From: Alphaproteobacteria bacterium
GTDB lineage: Bacteria; Pseudomonadota; Alphaproteobacteria; Rhizobiales; Aestuariivirgaceae
NCBI GenBank assembly: GCA_028868695.1
Contig: JAGWTZ010000004.1
Location: forward strand, 1 to 64,000
Reading direction: 5' to 3'
Length of the DNA stretch: 64,000 nt
In this document: piece after piece, positions 1-8,732 of the stretch
Position numbering within the stretch: position 1 is the stretch's first letter
How the letters are laid out: each line of letters opens with the position of its first letter
The notes under the pieces: model-generated
The model's input: the letters and a program-made list of their open reading frames with translations, nothing else
Database searches by the model: none
Told to the model about the DNA's origin: nothing
Translations under genes and position numbers: made by a program

Positions 1-630
1 GCCGTGCAGGTGCTATGGGCGGCGGCGGCGGGCTTCCTTGTTGCCTATGCCCTGCAGAACAAGGGCTTCACCTATCACATCCTGCCCGCCACCAGTTTTG
101 CCTTGCTCGCCTGTGCCGCCACCGCGCTGTTCGAGGCGCGCAAGGGCCTCGCCCCCGCCCTCATGGCCGTGGCCGCCGCCGCGATGCTGGCGTCAGAGCC
201 GCAAATCTACCGCGAAAACCGCGACATCAGTTCCCGCATCGAAGCCTACCGGAGCGCCGGCACGCAATCTGTCTTTATCGCTTCCAACCGCTTCTCCCAT
301 GCCTTCCCTTATGTGGTGGAGCAGAAGCTGCAATGGGCCTCGCGCCTGCCCACGCAATGGCTGGTGCCTTATGTGAGCGATCATTGGCAGAAGGGTGAGG
401 CGGCGCATGATCCCATCACCGCCAAGGCGCTGGATTGGACGATGGAGGATCTCGCCACCCTCAAGCCCGATATCATCGCCATCGACAACACCAAGGCCCA
501 GCGCGAGCAGATGGGCGGCTTCGAGTTCCTGAAATTCTGGTCGGAGGATGCGCGCTTTGCCGCCCTGTGGCAGAACTACAGCCTCGCTTCCAGCGAAGGC
601 GACATTCTCATTTACCTGCGCAAGAAATGA
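1..630 (+). CDS. C-terminal part of a membrane protein (polysaccharide/mannosyltransferase-like), 5' truncated by window edge
   Basis: The frame is open from the first base, so the gene very probably begins upstream; the GTG at base 4 is only the first start-like codon. The first 60 or so residues hold two hydrophobic, alanine-rich membrane segments separated by a basic stretch with 'NKGFTYH', a pattern met near the C-terminus of multi-spanning dolichyl-phosphate-mannose-type glycosyltransferases and other polysaccharide membrane proteins. The rest (about 140 residues) is soluble and would lie outside the membrane. I cannot name the family with certainty; with the N-terminus missing the function stays open. 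A strong hairpin follows the stop codon. Confidence 0.55.
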   Translation, partial: AVQVLWAAAAGFLVAYALQNKGFTYHILPATSFALLACAATALFEARKGLAPALMAVAAAAMLASEPQIYRENRDISSRIEAYRSAGTQSVFIASNRFSHAFPYVVEQKLQWASRLPTQWLVPYVSDHWQKGEAAHDPITAKALDWTMEDLATLKPDIIAIDNTKAQREQMGGFEFLKFWSEDARFAALWQNYSLASSEGDILIYLRKK

Positions 631-654
631 AAAACCCCGCCGTTGCCGGCGGGG
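631..654 (-). terminator. Rho-independent terminator of the HU gene
   Basis: Perfect 8-bp stem CCCCGCCG/CGGCGGGG with a TTGC loop (635-654). Read on the minus strand it is followed by TTTTT, as expected for an intrinsic terminator of the leftward HU gene. It lies between two convergent genes and may also stop rightward transcription, though the plus-strand side lacks a T run. Confidence 0.8.
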
Positions 655-680
655 CTTCAAATTCAAAAAGCCAGAAGCGC

Positions 681-974
681 TTAGATGGCTTCCTTGACTT
701 CCTTGGCGGCGCGGAAGGCCAGCTTCTTGGAAGCCTTGATCTTGATCTGCTCGCCCGTCAGCGGGTTGCGGCCGAGGCGGGCCGGGCGCTTCTTCACCTG
801 GAAGATGCCGAGGCCGGTGACGCGCACCTTGTTGCCCTTCTTGAGGTGCTTCACGGTGGCTTCAACGAAATCAGCCAGCAAGGCGGCGGTGGCCTTCTTG
901 GACATTTCGTGCTTCTCGGCGAGGTCGGCAGAAATCTTCGTCAACGCGATCGTCACAATCTTTTCGTCAGCCAT
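681..974 (-). CDS. hup: HU family DNA-binding protein
   Basis: A 97-residue histone-like protein that bends and compacts DNA as a dimer. The sequence shows the usual HU order: N-terminal helix pair with 'EKHEMSKKATAALL', the beta saddle with 'GLGIFQVKKRPARLGRNP', which carries the DNA-contacting arm, and a basic C-terminal helix. The ORF track starts 13 codons earlier; I chose the ATG at 974 because GGAG precedes it at normal spacing and family members start there ('MADEK'). It is monocistronic, with an AT-rich upstream region and a strong terminator. The basic, lysine-rich composition fits. IHF is less likely because typical IHF sequence features are not evident. Confidence 0.95.
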   Translation of the reverse strand: MADEKIVTIALTKISADLAEKHEMSKKATAALLADFVEATVKHLKKGNKVRVTGLGIFQVKKRPARLGRNPLTGEQIKIKASKKLAFRAAKEVKEAI

Positions 975-1140
975 GGTTCTCTCCTTCAGTTGGCGAATCA
1001 AGATGCCAGCCAAATTAACGAATTGGCAACGTCGTGAAAACCCTTATTTTTCGCAGGTTTTTTCGATCGCGCTTGAGAAAAGCCAAGGAATCAGCGGTTA
1101 ATTTTCCGTTAACGCCAGAAAGGTACATAAAAACAGCGAG

Positions 1141-1833
1141 TTAAACGAAATCCGTGTGGTTCTTGAGTGGAATCGGCGGCAGGCTGTGCTTGGCCTGCAG
1201 GGCATCAAGATTGGCCCGCCGCGCCGCCTCGTTCTGCCCGGACATGTTGGCCTGATGCACGCGGATGGCCACGGCAGGCGCCTTTTGGTGGAACAGTGAG
1301 AAGCCGCCGCGCGCCACGCGCAGATACCAGTCCCAATCCCAGTAATAGGGCAGGGCTTCGTCAAAGCGCCCCAGCTGCTCATGGATCTTGCGCCGGTAGC
1401 ACACCGCAGAAATCAGGATGGTGTTGTCCTTCTCGAGCGAAGAAGCCGTGGCGTTCCGGTCAAACAGCTTCACGCTGCCATCTGCAAAGCGCATCTCGCC
1501 ATTGGCGAAATAAAAGTCCGTATGCTGATCAAATTGCGCCTGTGCCTTTGCCAGGTGCCGCAGGTCAATCCAGAAATCATCGTCATCAAGAAAGGCGATG
1601 AATTCGCCCGTCGCATGCGCAACCCCAAGGTTGCGGGCGGGAACTGCCGTGCGCTTGCGATTGTCCAGCACATGCACGCGCGGGTCGGCAAACGAAAGGG
1701 TGAGCGGGTCGCCATCATTGACCAGCAGCAGCTCCAGCGAAACGCCCTCTTGCGCCAGAACGCTCTCCACCGCTTGCGGCAGGAACTCCTCGCGGTTGCG
1801 CGTCGGGATGATGACGCTGAAACGGGCCGTCAC
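1141..1833 (-). CDS. Glycosyltransferase family 2
   Basis: A 230-residue GT-A fold enzyme. The N-terminus 'FSVIIPTRNREEFLPQAVESV' is the GT2 nucleotide-binding strand and helix, and 'LDDDDFW' near residue 90 supplies the metal-binding acidic motif. It would move a sugar from an NDP-sugar to an unknown acceptor in the cytoplasm. It overlaps the upstream desaturase by four bases (ATGA), which indicates translational coupling, so the pair may act on one lipid or surface glycan; that is inference. It is shorter than many GT2 enzymes (about 300) but the catalytic half is complete. Donor and acceptor cannot be read from sequence. Confidence 0.85.
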   Translation of the reverse strand: MTARFSVIIPTRNREEFLPQAVESVLAQEGVSLELLLVNDGDPLTLSFADPRVHVLDNRKRTAVPARNLGVAHATGEFIAFLDDDDFWIDLRHLAKAQAQFDQHTDFYFANGEMRFADGSVKLFDRNATASSLEKDNTILISAVCYRRKIHEQLGRFDEALPYYWDWDWYLRVARGGFSLFHQKAPAVAIRVHQANMSGQNEAARRANLDALQAKHSLPPIPLKNHTDFV

Positions 1834-2741
1834 GGCTTCAGCCAGCGCAGGTCCGGGTAAGGCACGCGCTCCTTGGCCACGAAGAAATAACGCCGGAAGA
1901 TCTCGCCATAGCCGCGCATCGTGTAGTTGCCGTTCTGCGCCACCATCCGCGCCTTTTCCGCCCGGTAATAGGCGGGGATTTCATACCACGGCAAGGCGGG
2001 CCTGTCGTGATGCGCCACATGCAGGTTGTTGTGCAGGAACAGCAGGCCCCAGAAGGGCGAGGCCTCAACGATGATGGTGCGGTGGTGATAATCCGGCGCC
2101 GCCTGGTGCTCGCAGAATGAGCGCACCAGCGCCAGCGAAATGGAAGGATAGGCGATCAGCAGCAGATATTGCCAGACAGGCATGCCGCACCACAGCACAT
2201 AGGCCAGCACCACAGCGCAGGAGAGCGCGAAATTCACCCAGCAGGCGGCGCGGTAGCGGTCGCCCTTCAGGGCCTCGCCCAAGTCGGCTGACCAGAAGCG
2301 GATGATGCTCACCGCAGGCCCGATGCTCATGCGCCCCAGCAGGGAGTTGTTGAAGCTGTAGACCATGCGCTTGATGCCGGGTAGGGCAGCCCAGCTTGCG
2401 GGCAGCATGTAATAGGTCTCGGGGTCTTTCTCCGGGTCGGTGAGATAGGCGTCATTGTGGTGCTGCAAATGCGTGTCGCGGTAGCGGCCATAGGGCAGCC
2501 ACATGTTGGGGATCACGAACACCAAGGCCTGATTGAGAAGGCGCGAGCGCGTGGGGTGCCCATGCAACACTTCGTGCTGCAGCGAGGAGTGCAGCGCCGC
2601 GAAATAGGCGCCAACCGGCAGGATCACCCACCATGGCAGCGCGGCGTGAAACCACACCAGCCCGCCCACCACAAGATAGGTGGAGGCGATGAGCCCCACC
2701 GTGGGCCACTCGATGCGTTGAAAGAATTTGCCGTTTGCCAT
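1830..2741 (-). CDS. Membrane fatty acid desaturase family protein
   Basis: A 303-residue integral membrane di-iron protein. Three histidine clusters are visible: HEVLH (residues about 56-60), HLQHH (91-95) and HVAHH (about 241-245), the signature of the membrane desaturase/hydroxylase superfamily; hydrophobic segments lie between them. Such enzymes introduce double bonds or hydroxyls into acyl chains or related lipids using oxygen. The start was moved from the ORF-track codon to the ATG at 2741, preceded by AGGAGTG. It heads a two-gene operon with the GT2 gene. Substrate is unknown; alkane or beta-carotene hydroxylase relatives share the same boxes, so 'desaturase' is a family label. Confidence 0.85.
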   Translation of the reverse strand: MANGKFFQRIEWPTVGLIASTYLVVGGLVWFHAALPWWVILPVGAYFAALHSSLQHEVLHGHPTRSRLLNQALVFVIPNMWLPYGRYRDTHLQHHNDAYLTDPEKDPETYYMLPASWAALPGIKRMVYSFNNSLLGRMSIGPAVSIIRFWSADLGEALKGDRYRAACWVNFALSCAVVLAYVLWCGMPVWQYLLLIAYPSISLALVRSFCEHQAAPDYHHRTIIVEASPFWGLLFLHNNLHVAHHDRPALPWYEIPAYYRAEKARMVAQNGNYTMRGYGEIFRRYFFVAKERVPYPDLRWLKP

Positions 2742-2806
2742 TTGCGCTTCCACTCCTGCGCTGAATCTATAAGCTCGCCTCACCCGCCACAAGAGCAGCC
2801 CGCTTC

Positions 2807-3571
2807 ATGATTGCCGCACCCCTCATGGCCTCCCTGCCGATGTATGATTGGCCGGAAATCCGCGCCGCAACCGATGCCTTCTGGGCGGGCCTTGCGCGCC
2901 ATGCCGGCGTGGCGCTGCCGCTTGAGAGGGCGCTGGCCTACAGTGAGCCCTGGCGTCACCCGGAACTCCTTTTCAGCCAAACTTGCGGTTATCCTTTCAC
3001 GCATGAATTCAAGGGCTTGCTCAGCTATGTTGCCACGCCGCATTATCTTGCCGAAGGCTGCGATGGCCCGCGCTATTCCAGCTTCGTCTTCGCGCGCGAG
3101 CATGTGGCGCTGAAGGATTTGCGCGGTGCCACGCCCGCCATCAATGGCAGGGACTCCATGTCCGGCATGCTGGCGCTCAAGCTGGTGTTTGCGCCGCTTG
3201 CCACCGCGGGTGAATTCTTTGCGCCAGCCCTGGTGAGCGGCGGCCACCGCGCCTCGCTGAAGGCGGTGCGCGAAGGCCGCGCCGATGTCTGCGCGGTGGA
3301 TGCGGTCTGCGTCGGCCTCGCCCGCAGGCATCGCACGGGGGATCTGGATGGGCTGGTGGAAATCGCCCGCTCGCCTCTCGTGCCAGCGCTGCCCTATGTC
3401 ACCCGCGTGGGCGATGTGGCGAGGCTGCGCGCCGCGCTTGCTGCCGCGATGGTTGATCCTGCATTGGCCGAAGCCCGCGCCGCCCTGCTGCTGGGTGGCG
3501 TCACGGTCCTGCCCGAAGGCGCCTATGACGTGATCCCGCGCCTGGAAGCAGAAGTGAATTTGCATTTGTAG
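2807..3571 (+). CDS. PhnD-like phosphate/phosphonate-binding-type protein
   Basis: A 254-residue protein with the type-2 periplasmic-binding fold of the PhnD family: 'MYDWPEIRAATDAFWAGL' at the start, a 'CGYPFTHEFKG' segment, and 'RDSMSGMLAL' followed by 'VREGRADVCAVDAVC', a serine-rich ligand loop and second-domain hinge seen in PhnD-like proteins. No signal peptide is evident, so it may be cytoplasmic or a sensory relative rather than a transporter subunit; no ABC permease or ATPase is adjacent. A start at ATG 2825 is an alternative. Divergent from the desaturase. Ligand not determinable. Confidence 0.7.
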   Translation: MIAAPLMASLPMYDWPEIRAATDAFWAGLARHAGVALPLERALAYSEPWRHPELLFSQTCGYPFTHEFKGLLSYVATPHYLAEGCDGPRYSSFVFAREHVALKDLRGATPAINGRDSMSGMLALKLVFAPLATAGEFFAPALVSGGHRASLKAVREGRADVCAVDAVCVGLARRHRTGDLDGLVEIARSPLVPALPYVTRVGDVARLRAALAAAMVDPALAEARAALLLGGVTVLPEGAYDVIPRLEAEVNLHL

Positions 3572-3586
3572 TCCAAAACCGAGTTA

Positions 3587-3614
3587 CGTCATGCCCGCTT
3601 TCGCGGGCATGACG
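3587..3614. repeat. Intergenic palindrome (REP-like)
   Basis: Perfect 12-bp inverted repeat CGTCATGCCCGC/GCGGGCATGACG with a TTTC loop, lying between two convergent genes. It shares its core (GTCATnCCCGC) with the repeats at 6675 and 25201, so it looks like a dispersed REP-type element rather than a one-off terminator; there is no T run. Confidence 0.7.
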
Positions 3615-3638
3615 GCGGCACGGGCTTTGCTCGAGGCG

Positions 3639-4274
3639 CTACAGCTTCTTCGGCACAGTCTCATTGGCGCCGATGCGCGCCGCGTCAAATTCCTCGCGCA
3701 TTTCGCAATGGCGCGAGAGCGCGTGCAGCTTGGGATATTTGTCGGCGGGGAAGAATTCCGGCAGCCGCAGCTTGAGGTGAGACAGCATGCAGCCGATGGT
3801 GATGTCCGCCTGGCTCATCTTGTTGTCGAAGAACCACGGGTTGCCGCAATCATGCTCCAGCTTTTCCAGCGCGGCCTTGATCTGCGAGGCCATGCGCGCA
3901 TCAAGGTTCTTGCTCACATGGCCGCTCTCGTGGAACTGCCGTTCAAAGAACAGCCCCACCACCTTGTCGGAAATGCCGGTGGAAAGCGCGCAGGCCTGCA
4001 GCACCTTGCGCCGCTCCGCGCCATGTTGCGGCGTCAGCGCCCGCGCCCCGCCCGCCACATGGTCAAGATGGTCGATGATGGCGTTGGAATCGATCAGCGT
4101 CTCGCCGTCTTCAAGAATGAGGATGGGCACCCGGCAAAGCGGATTGATGGCCTGAACTTCCTTCTTGTCGCCAAACACCGAAAGCGGCTTGCGCGTGAAG
4201 GGCATGTGATAGTGATGCAGCGTCACCGCCACGCGGCGCACGAACGGAGAGTCATACTGGCCAATCAGGATCAT
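3639..4274 (-). CDS. Glutathione S-transferase family protein
   Basis: A 211-residue soluble protein with an N-terminal thioredoxin-like domain ('MILIGQYDSPFVRRVAVTL') that carries the glutathione-site Ser/Pro pair ('SPFVRR'), the cis-proline 'RVPILILEDGETLIDSNAI' with the conserved ESxAI-like turn (here DSNAI), and an all-helical C-terminal domain with the N-capping 'SQADITIGC' motif. This is a complete GST of normal length. Role (detoxification, dehalogenation or isomerisation) cannot be assigned. It lies 18 bases downstream of gltX on the same strand and may be co-transcribed with it. Confidence 0.9.
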   Translation of the reverse strand: MILIGQYDSPFVRRVAVTLHHYHMPFTRKPLSVFGDKKEVQAINPLCRVPILILEDGETLIDSNAIIDHLDHVAGGARALTPQHGAERRKVLQACALSTGISDKVVGLFFERQFHESGHVSKNLDARMASQIKAALEKLEHDCGNPWFFDNKMSQADITIGCMLSHLKLRLPEFFPADKYPKLHALSRHCEMREEFDAARIGANETVPKKL

Positions 4275-4292
4275 GCCCGGACTCTGCCCGGA

Positions 4293-5612
4293 TTAGCCCA
4301 GCCTCGCAAGGGCCTTCTCTCGGCCGATCAGCGGCAAAAGGGCTGCAAGTTCGGGGCCATGGTCAAGGCCGGTCAGTGCCCGGCGCAGCGGCATGAAAAG
4401 CTCCTTGCCCTTGCGGCCGGTGGCGGCTTTCACGGCTTCCGTCCAGGCTTTCCAGGTGCTGCCATCCCAGGGTGCGGGCGGCAAGGCGGCGCGGGCGGCG
4501 GCGATGAATGCGGCATCCGCCTCGGCCACTTCGCCCTTCATGTCTCCGGCCACGATCCCATGCCAGGCCTTGGCGTCGGCCAGCTTTTCGATATTGCCGC
4601 GCACCGCCAGCCAGAAGGCCTCGTCGCCGTAAGCCAGCCTGTCCTTCACCGCGCCCCATGGCAGCATGTGCAGCAGCTTGGCGTTGATCAGCTTCAACTC
4701 CGCCTCGTCAAAGCGTGCGGGCGCGCGCGAAAGCTTGCCAAGGTCAAAGCTCTCCACAAGCTCGGAATAGTCCGTGCACGGATGAATGCTGTCGGATGTG
4801 CCCAAGAGCGAGGCCATGGAAACCACCGCCATCGCCTCCAGCCCATCCTCGCGGAACTGCTGGATGGAGAGCGAACCAAGCCGCTTCGAGAGGCCCTTGC
4901 CGTCGGCGCCATTGAGCAGGCTGTAATGCGCATAGGCCGGCACCTTGCCGCCAATCGCCTCGGTGATTTCAATCTGCACCGCGGTGTTCACCACATGATC
5001 CTCGCCGCGGATCACATGCGTCACGTCAAAATCAATGTCGTCAATCACCGAGGGCAGGGTGTAGAGATAGGTGCCATCCTCGCGGATCAGCACCGGGTCG
5101 CTCAGCGTCGCTGTGTCGATATGCACTGCCCCGCGGATCAGGTCGTTCCACTCCACCGGCTTCTGCGCCAGCTTGAAGCGCCAATGCGGCTTGCGCCCCT
5201 CGGCAACAAAGGCGGCAATCTCTCCGGGCGAAAGCTTCAATGAGGCCCGGTCATAAACTGGCGGCAGCCCGCGCGCCTGCTGGCGCTTGCGGCGGCGGTC
5301 CAGCTCATCGGCGGTTTCATAGCAGGCATAGAGAAAGCCGCGCGCCTTCAAATCCGCGGCCACCGCGTCATAGCGGGCAAAGCGCTTGCTCTGCCATTCC
5401 ACGCGGGCGGGCTTGATGCCAAGCCAGGCCACATCGGCGGCAATGCCATCGGCAAACTCCTGCGTCGAACGCGCCACGTCGGTGTCATCATAGCGCAGGA
5501 TGAATTGCCCGCCCGTCTTCAGCGCGAACAGCCAGTTGAGCAATGCGGCACGCGCATTGCCGATATGAATGCGGCCTGTGGGCGAGGGGGCGAAGCGGAC
5601 AATCGTGGACAT
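4293..5612 (-). CDS. gltX: Glutamate--tRNA ligase
   Basis: Class Ic aminoacyl-tRNA synthetase of 439 residues that charges tRNA with glutamate (and in many alphaproteobacteria also tRNA-Gln for later amidation). The HIGH motif is 'HIGN' at residues 16-19 inside '[13 protein letters not shown]', and the KMSKS counterpart is 'LSKRLGS' at 241-247. Alphaproteobacteria usually carry two gltX copies; this short form matches the length of one of them, so which copy it is, and whether it discriminates tRNA-Glu from tRNA-Gln, is unresolved. Divergent from the aldo/keto reductase with a 51-base gap. Confidence 0.95.
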   Translation of the reverse strand: MSTIVRFAPSPTGRIHIGNARAALLNWLFALKTGGQFILRYDDTDVARSTQEFADGIAADVAWLGIKPARVEWQSKRFARYDAVAADLKARGFLYACYETADELDRRRKRQQARGLPPVYDRASLKLSPGEIAAFVAEGRKPHWRFKLAQKPVEWNDLIRGAVHIDTATLSDPVLIREDGTYLYTLPSVIDDIDFDVTHVIRGEDHVVNTAVQIEITEAIGGKVPAYAHYSLLNGADGKGLSKRLGSLSIQQFREDGLEAMAVVSMASLLGTSDSIHPCTDYSELVESFDLGKLSRAPARFDEAELKLINAKLLHMLPWGAVKDRLAYGDEAFWLAVRGNIEKLADAKAWHGIVAGDMKGEVAEADAAFIAAARAALPPAPWDGSTWKAWTEAVKAATGRKGKELFMPLRRALTGLDHGPELAALLPLIGREKALARLG

Positions 5613-5663
5613 GCAAGCCAGCTAGCCGTTACAACAGGCAAAATCAATATTGCGAGGCAAAAG

Positions 5664-6653
5664 ATGAAGCAAAGGCGTTTGGGGCAGAATGGCCCGATGG
5701 TGGGTGAAGTGGGCCTGGGCGCCATGAGCTTTGGCGGCATTTTCGGCCCCACCGACAAGGCCACCAGCCACCGCGCGCTGGACAAGGCGCTGGATGTGGG
5801 CATGACGCATATCGACACGGCGCTGATCTATGGCCCCTTCGTCTCGGAAGAAGTGATCGGCGAATATCTGGCGAAGAGCCCGGCGGCGCGCAAAGCCTTC
5901 TCTATCGCCACCAAGGGCGGCATCAACCCCAACCCGCGCGGCGTGAGCAATACGGCCGGCTTCATGCGCGAATGCCTCGAAAGCTCCTTGAGGCGGCTGG
6001 GGGTGGAGCGGGTGGATCTGTATTATGTCCACCGCCGCGAACATGCGATCCCCATCGAGGATGTGATGGGCACCATGGCGCAGTTCGTGAAAGAAGGGAA
6101 AATCGGCGGCATTGGCCTTTCCGAAATTTCCCCCGCCACGCTGGAACGCGCCAGCAAGATTCACCCCGTGGCCGCCGTGCAGAATGAATACTCGCTGTGG
6201 ACCCGCCTGCCAGAATTGGGCCTCACGCAGCTCTGCAAGAAGCTGGGCACCACGCTGGTCGCCTTCTCGCCCGTGGGCCGCGGCGTGTTGACCGATGTGG
6301 TGATTGACACTGAAAAGCTGCCTGCATCAGATTTCCGCAAAGGCATCCCGCGTTTTCAAGCGCCCAACTTTGCGCTCAACATGCAGCGCGTGGAAATGTT
6401 CAAGGCCTATGCCAAAGCGAGGGGCTGGACGCCCGCCAGCCTGGCCAATGCCTGGGTGCTGGCACAGGGTGAACACATCATCCCCATCCCCGGCACCAGA
6501 ACCGCCGAACACCTGGCCGACAACGCCTCCGCTTCCGCCATCAAACTGAGCGCGAAAGACTTGGCCGAGATTGAAGACATCATGCCCTTAGGTTCCGCTC
6601 ATGGAAACCGTTACTCCCACGAGCAGCAGGGCGCGGCGGAGCAGTATTGCTGA
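5664..6653 (+). CDS. Aldo/keto reductase
   Basis: A 329-residue NADPH-dependent oxidoreductase with a TIM-barrel fold. The AKR pattern is clear: 'VGLGAMSFGG' at strand 1, 'HIDTALIYGP' with the catalytic Asp and Tyr, 'ATKGGINPNP' with the active-site Lys, 'YYVHRRE' with the catalytic His position, and 'GLSEISPATL'. 'IIPIPGTRTAEHL' near the C-terminus is the cofactor phosphate-binding segment. The track ORF starts 53 codons earlier inside the divergent gltX; ATG 5664 with an upstream GAGG and correct family alignment is the better start. IolS/YajO-like; substrate unknown. Confidence 0.9.
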   Translation: MKQRRLGQNGPMVGEVGLGAMSFGGIFGPTDKATSHRALDKALDVGMTHIDTALIYGPFVSEEVIGEYLAKSPAARKAFSIATKGGINPNPRGVSNTAGFMRECLESSLRRLGVERVDLYYVHRREHAIPIEDVMGTMAQFVKEGKIGGIGLSEISPATLERASKIHPVAAVQNEYSLWTRLPELGLTQLCKKLGTTLVAFSPVGRGVLTDVVIDTEKLPASDFRKGIPRFQAPNFALNMQRVEMFKAYAKARGWTPASLANAWVLAQGEHIIPIPGTRTAEHLADNASASAIKLSAKDLAEIEDIMPLGSAHGNRYSHEQQGAAEQYC

Positions 6654-6972
6654 AAAACGCCGTGCACCAGAAATCCGTCATTCCCGCGAAAGCGGGAATC
6701 CCAGTTTTGAATTAGGCATTGGTCACAAACCGGTTCAAACACAGATTCCGGCTTTCGGGGGGATGACGGCCGGGGCGGGCGGTGAGTGGCCAATTCAGCC
6801 AATGCCACCCAGCAATAGGCTTTTAATCCGCCAGAAACGGCCCTACAGCGTGTTCCACCTGGTGCCCGCTGGGGAACCGCGGAAAGGATAAAAGTCTTCT
6901 GTATGAGGCCGCAAAGTGCCTAGGAATTGAAATCTATCGTCGGTTGCGCGGGGCGCGCGCCTGCACGTGGCT
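6654..6972. other. Gene-free stretch between convergent genes
   Basis: About 320 bases between the aldo/keto reductase and nadE stop codons. The left third holds the inverted-repeat element at 6675-6769. In the remaining 200 bases I see no credible ORF, no convincing terminator and no recognisable RNA gene; a G-rich to A-rich segment near 6850-6890 is unexplained. Confidence 0.6.
6675..6769. repeat. BIME/MITE-like inverted-repeat element
   Basis: Outer arms CCGTCATTCCCGCGAAAG... and ...CTTTCGGGGGGATGACGG are near-perfect reverse complements (26 bases each, few mismatches) separated by about 43 bases, and the left arm alone also folds into an 8-bp hairpin (ATTCCCGC-GAAA-GCGGGAAT). The inner TTTTGAA/TTCAAAC pair extends the fold. 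This is the common proteobacterial 'GTCATTCCCGCGAAAGCGGGAATCC' repeat family. It carries no ORF. Confidence 0.8.
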
Positions 6973-8598
6973 TCACCCCAGATCGCGCCATCCGTTGGTG
7001 ATCGGATATCTCCGGTCGCGCCCGAAATTCCTTCTCGTGATCTTCACACCCGGCGCGCTTTGCCGCCGCTTGTATTCGGCCACATAGAGCAAGTGCTGGA
7101 TGCGCTTCACCAGCGCCACGTCATGCCCGCGCGCCACGATCGCGCTCACAGGTTCCTCAAGCTCAACCAAGCCTTCGAGAATGTCATCGAGCACTTCATA
7201 GGGCGGCAGTGAGTCCTGGTCCTTCTGGTTCTCGCGCAGCTCGGCCGTGGGCGCCTTGGTGATGATGCGTGTGGGAATCACAAAGCCCATCGTGTTGCGC
7301 CACTCGGCCAGCCTATAAACCTCCACCTTGTAGATATCCTTGATCGGGTTGAAGCCCCCATTCATGTCGCCATAAAGCGTGGCGTAGCCAACACTCATCT
7401 CGCTCTTGTTGCCGGTGGTCAGCACCATCGCGCCAAACTTGTTGGAGATCGCCATGAGGATCACGCCGCGTGAACGGCTTTGCACATTCTCCTCAGTGAT
7501 GTCGGAATTCTTGCCGGCAAACATTGGCTTCAGGGCCGAGAGAAAACCTTCCACCGGCTCCTTGATCGGCACCACATCATAGCGCACGCCCAGAAGCTTG
7601 GCGCATTCCTCGGCATCAACAAGACTGTCCTTGCTGGTATAGGCGTAAGGCAGCATCACGCAATGCACGCGCTCCTTGCCCAGCGCGTCCACCGCCATCG
7701 CCGCGACAACGGCGCTGTCAATGCCGCCCGAAAGCCCCAGCACCACGCCGGGGAAGCGGTTCTTGTTCACATAATCCTTGAGGCCCAGCACGCAGGCCTT
7801 CCAGGCCTCTTCTTCCTTCTCGGGCAGAACGGCAAAATCGCCTTTCTTGCACTGCCAGCCATCGTCCATGCGGTTCCACTCGCTGATGACAACGGCTTCC
7901 TCGAACATCGGCATCTGCAGCGCCAGCGAGCGGTCGGCGTTCAGCACGAAGGACGCGCCATCAAACACCAGCTCATCCTGCCCGCCCACCTGGTTGAGAT
8001 AGGCCAGCGGCAACCCCGTTTCCGTGACGCGCGCCACCACTAGGTTCAGGCGCACGTCATCCTTGTTGCGCTCAAAGGGCGAGCCGTTGGGCGAGAGCAG
8101 CAGCTCCGCCCCCGTTTCCTCCAGCGTCTCACACACTTCGGATTTCCAGATGTCCTCGCAGATGGGAACGCCGATGCGCACGCCCTTGAAATTGATCGGC
8201 CCCGGCGCCGGCCCCGGCTGGAACACGCGCTTCTCGTCAAACACGCCGTAATTCGGCAAGTCGAACTTGAAGCGAACGGTTTCAATCTTGCCACCATTCA
8301 ACAGCGCCACGGCGTTGTGCAGCTTCTCACCCTCGCGCCAGGGCAGGCCCATGAGCATCGCGGGGCCATTGGGAAAGGCCGCCGCCAGTTCCTCGCATGC
8401 CGCCTTGCAGGCCGCGACGAATGAGGGCCGCAGCACGAGATCCTCTGGCGGATAGCCGGCGATGAACAGCTCCGGAAACAGCACGAGGTCAACGCCTGAA
8501 AGCTTGGCCACCTCGGCCTTGGCCTTGGCAAGATTGGCGGAAACCGCGCCAACCGTGGGGTTAAGCTGTGCAAGGGCGATGGTGAGTTTGTCGGTCAT
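6973..8598 (-). CDS. nadE: Glutamine-dependent NAD+ synthetase
   Basis: A 541-residue two-domain enzyme that makes NAD+ from nicotinate adenine dinucleotide, ATP and glutamine. The N-terminal nitrilase-type glutaminase has the catalytic triad Glu43 ('FPELFIAGY'), Lys111 ('KFDLPNY') and Cys147 ('VPICEDIW'), and a channel to the C-terminal synthetase whose ATP pyrophosphatase loop is 'SGGIDS' (290-295). 'TTGNKSEMSVGYAT' is the conserved NAD synthetase signature. Length and domain order match bacterial glutamine-dependent NadE. It is monocistronic and divergent from the metallopeptidase gene. Confidence 0.96.
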   Translation of the reverse strand: MTDKLTIALAQLNPTVGAVSANLAKAKAEVAKLSGVDLVLFPELFIAGYPPEDLVLRPSFVAACKAACEELAAAFPNGPAMLMGLPWREGEKLHNAVALLNGGKIETVRFKFDLPNYGVFDEKRVFQPGPAPGPINFKGVRIGVPICEDIWKSEVCETLEETGAELLLSPNGSPFERNKDDVRLNLVVARVTETGLPLAYLNQVGGQDELVFDGASFVLNADRSLALQMPMFEEAVVISEWNRMDDGWQCKKGDFAVLPEKEEEAWKACVLGLKDYVNKNRFPGVVLGLSGGIDSAVVAAMAVDALGKERVHCVMLPYAYTSKDSLVDAEECAKLLGVRYDVVPIKEPVEGFLSALKPMFAGKNSDITEENVQSRSRGVILMAISNKFGAMVLTTGNKSEMSVGYATLYGDMNGGFNPIKDIYKVEVYRLAEWRNTMGFVIPTRIITKAPTAELRENQKDQDSLPPYEVLDDILEGLVELEEPVSAIVARGHDVALVKRIQHLLYVAEYKRRQSAPGVKITRRNFGRDRRYPITNGWRDLG

Positions 8599-8732
8599 GA
8601 TGAACTGCTCTTAGCGCAAGGCACAGGCAACGCCAATCACCAGCAATTCAGCCTTGCAAAATGGGGGATGAACCGCCAAATTCCGCAGGTCTTTCGGCGC
8701 GCGCCGGCCGCGCCATCCAACAGGGGGAATGA

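Noticed and set aside
3591-5243. 550-residue plus-strand ORF
   Set aside because: It is wholly antisense to the GST and gltX genes and its translation is low-complexity His/Arg/Gln-rich, the usual shadow of GC-rich coding DNA.
6770-6972. Possible small RNA gene in the gap before nadE
   Set aside because: No promoter-terminator pair and no resemblance to tmRNA, 6S, SRP or RNase P RNA that I can recognise.
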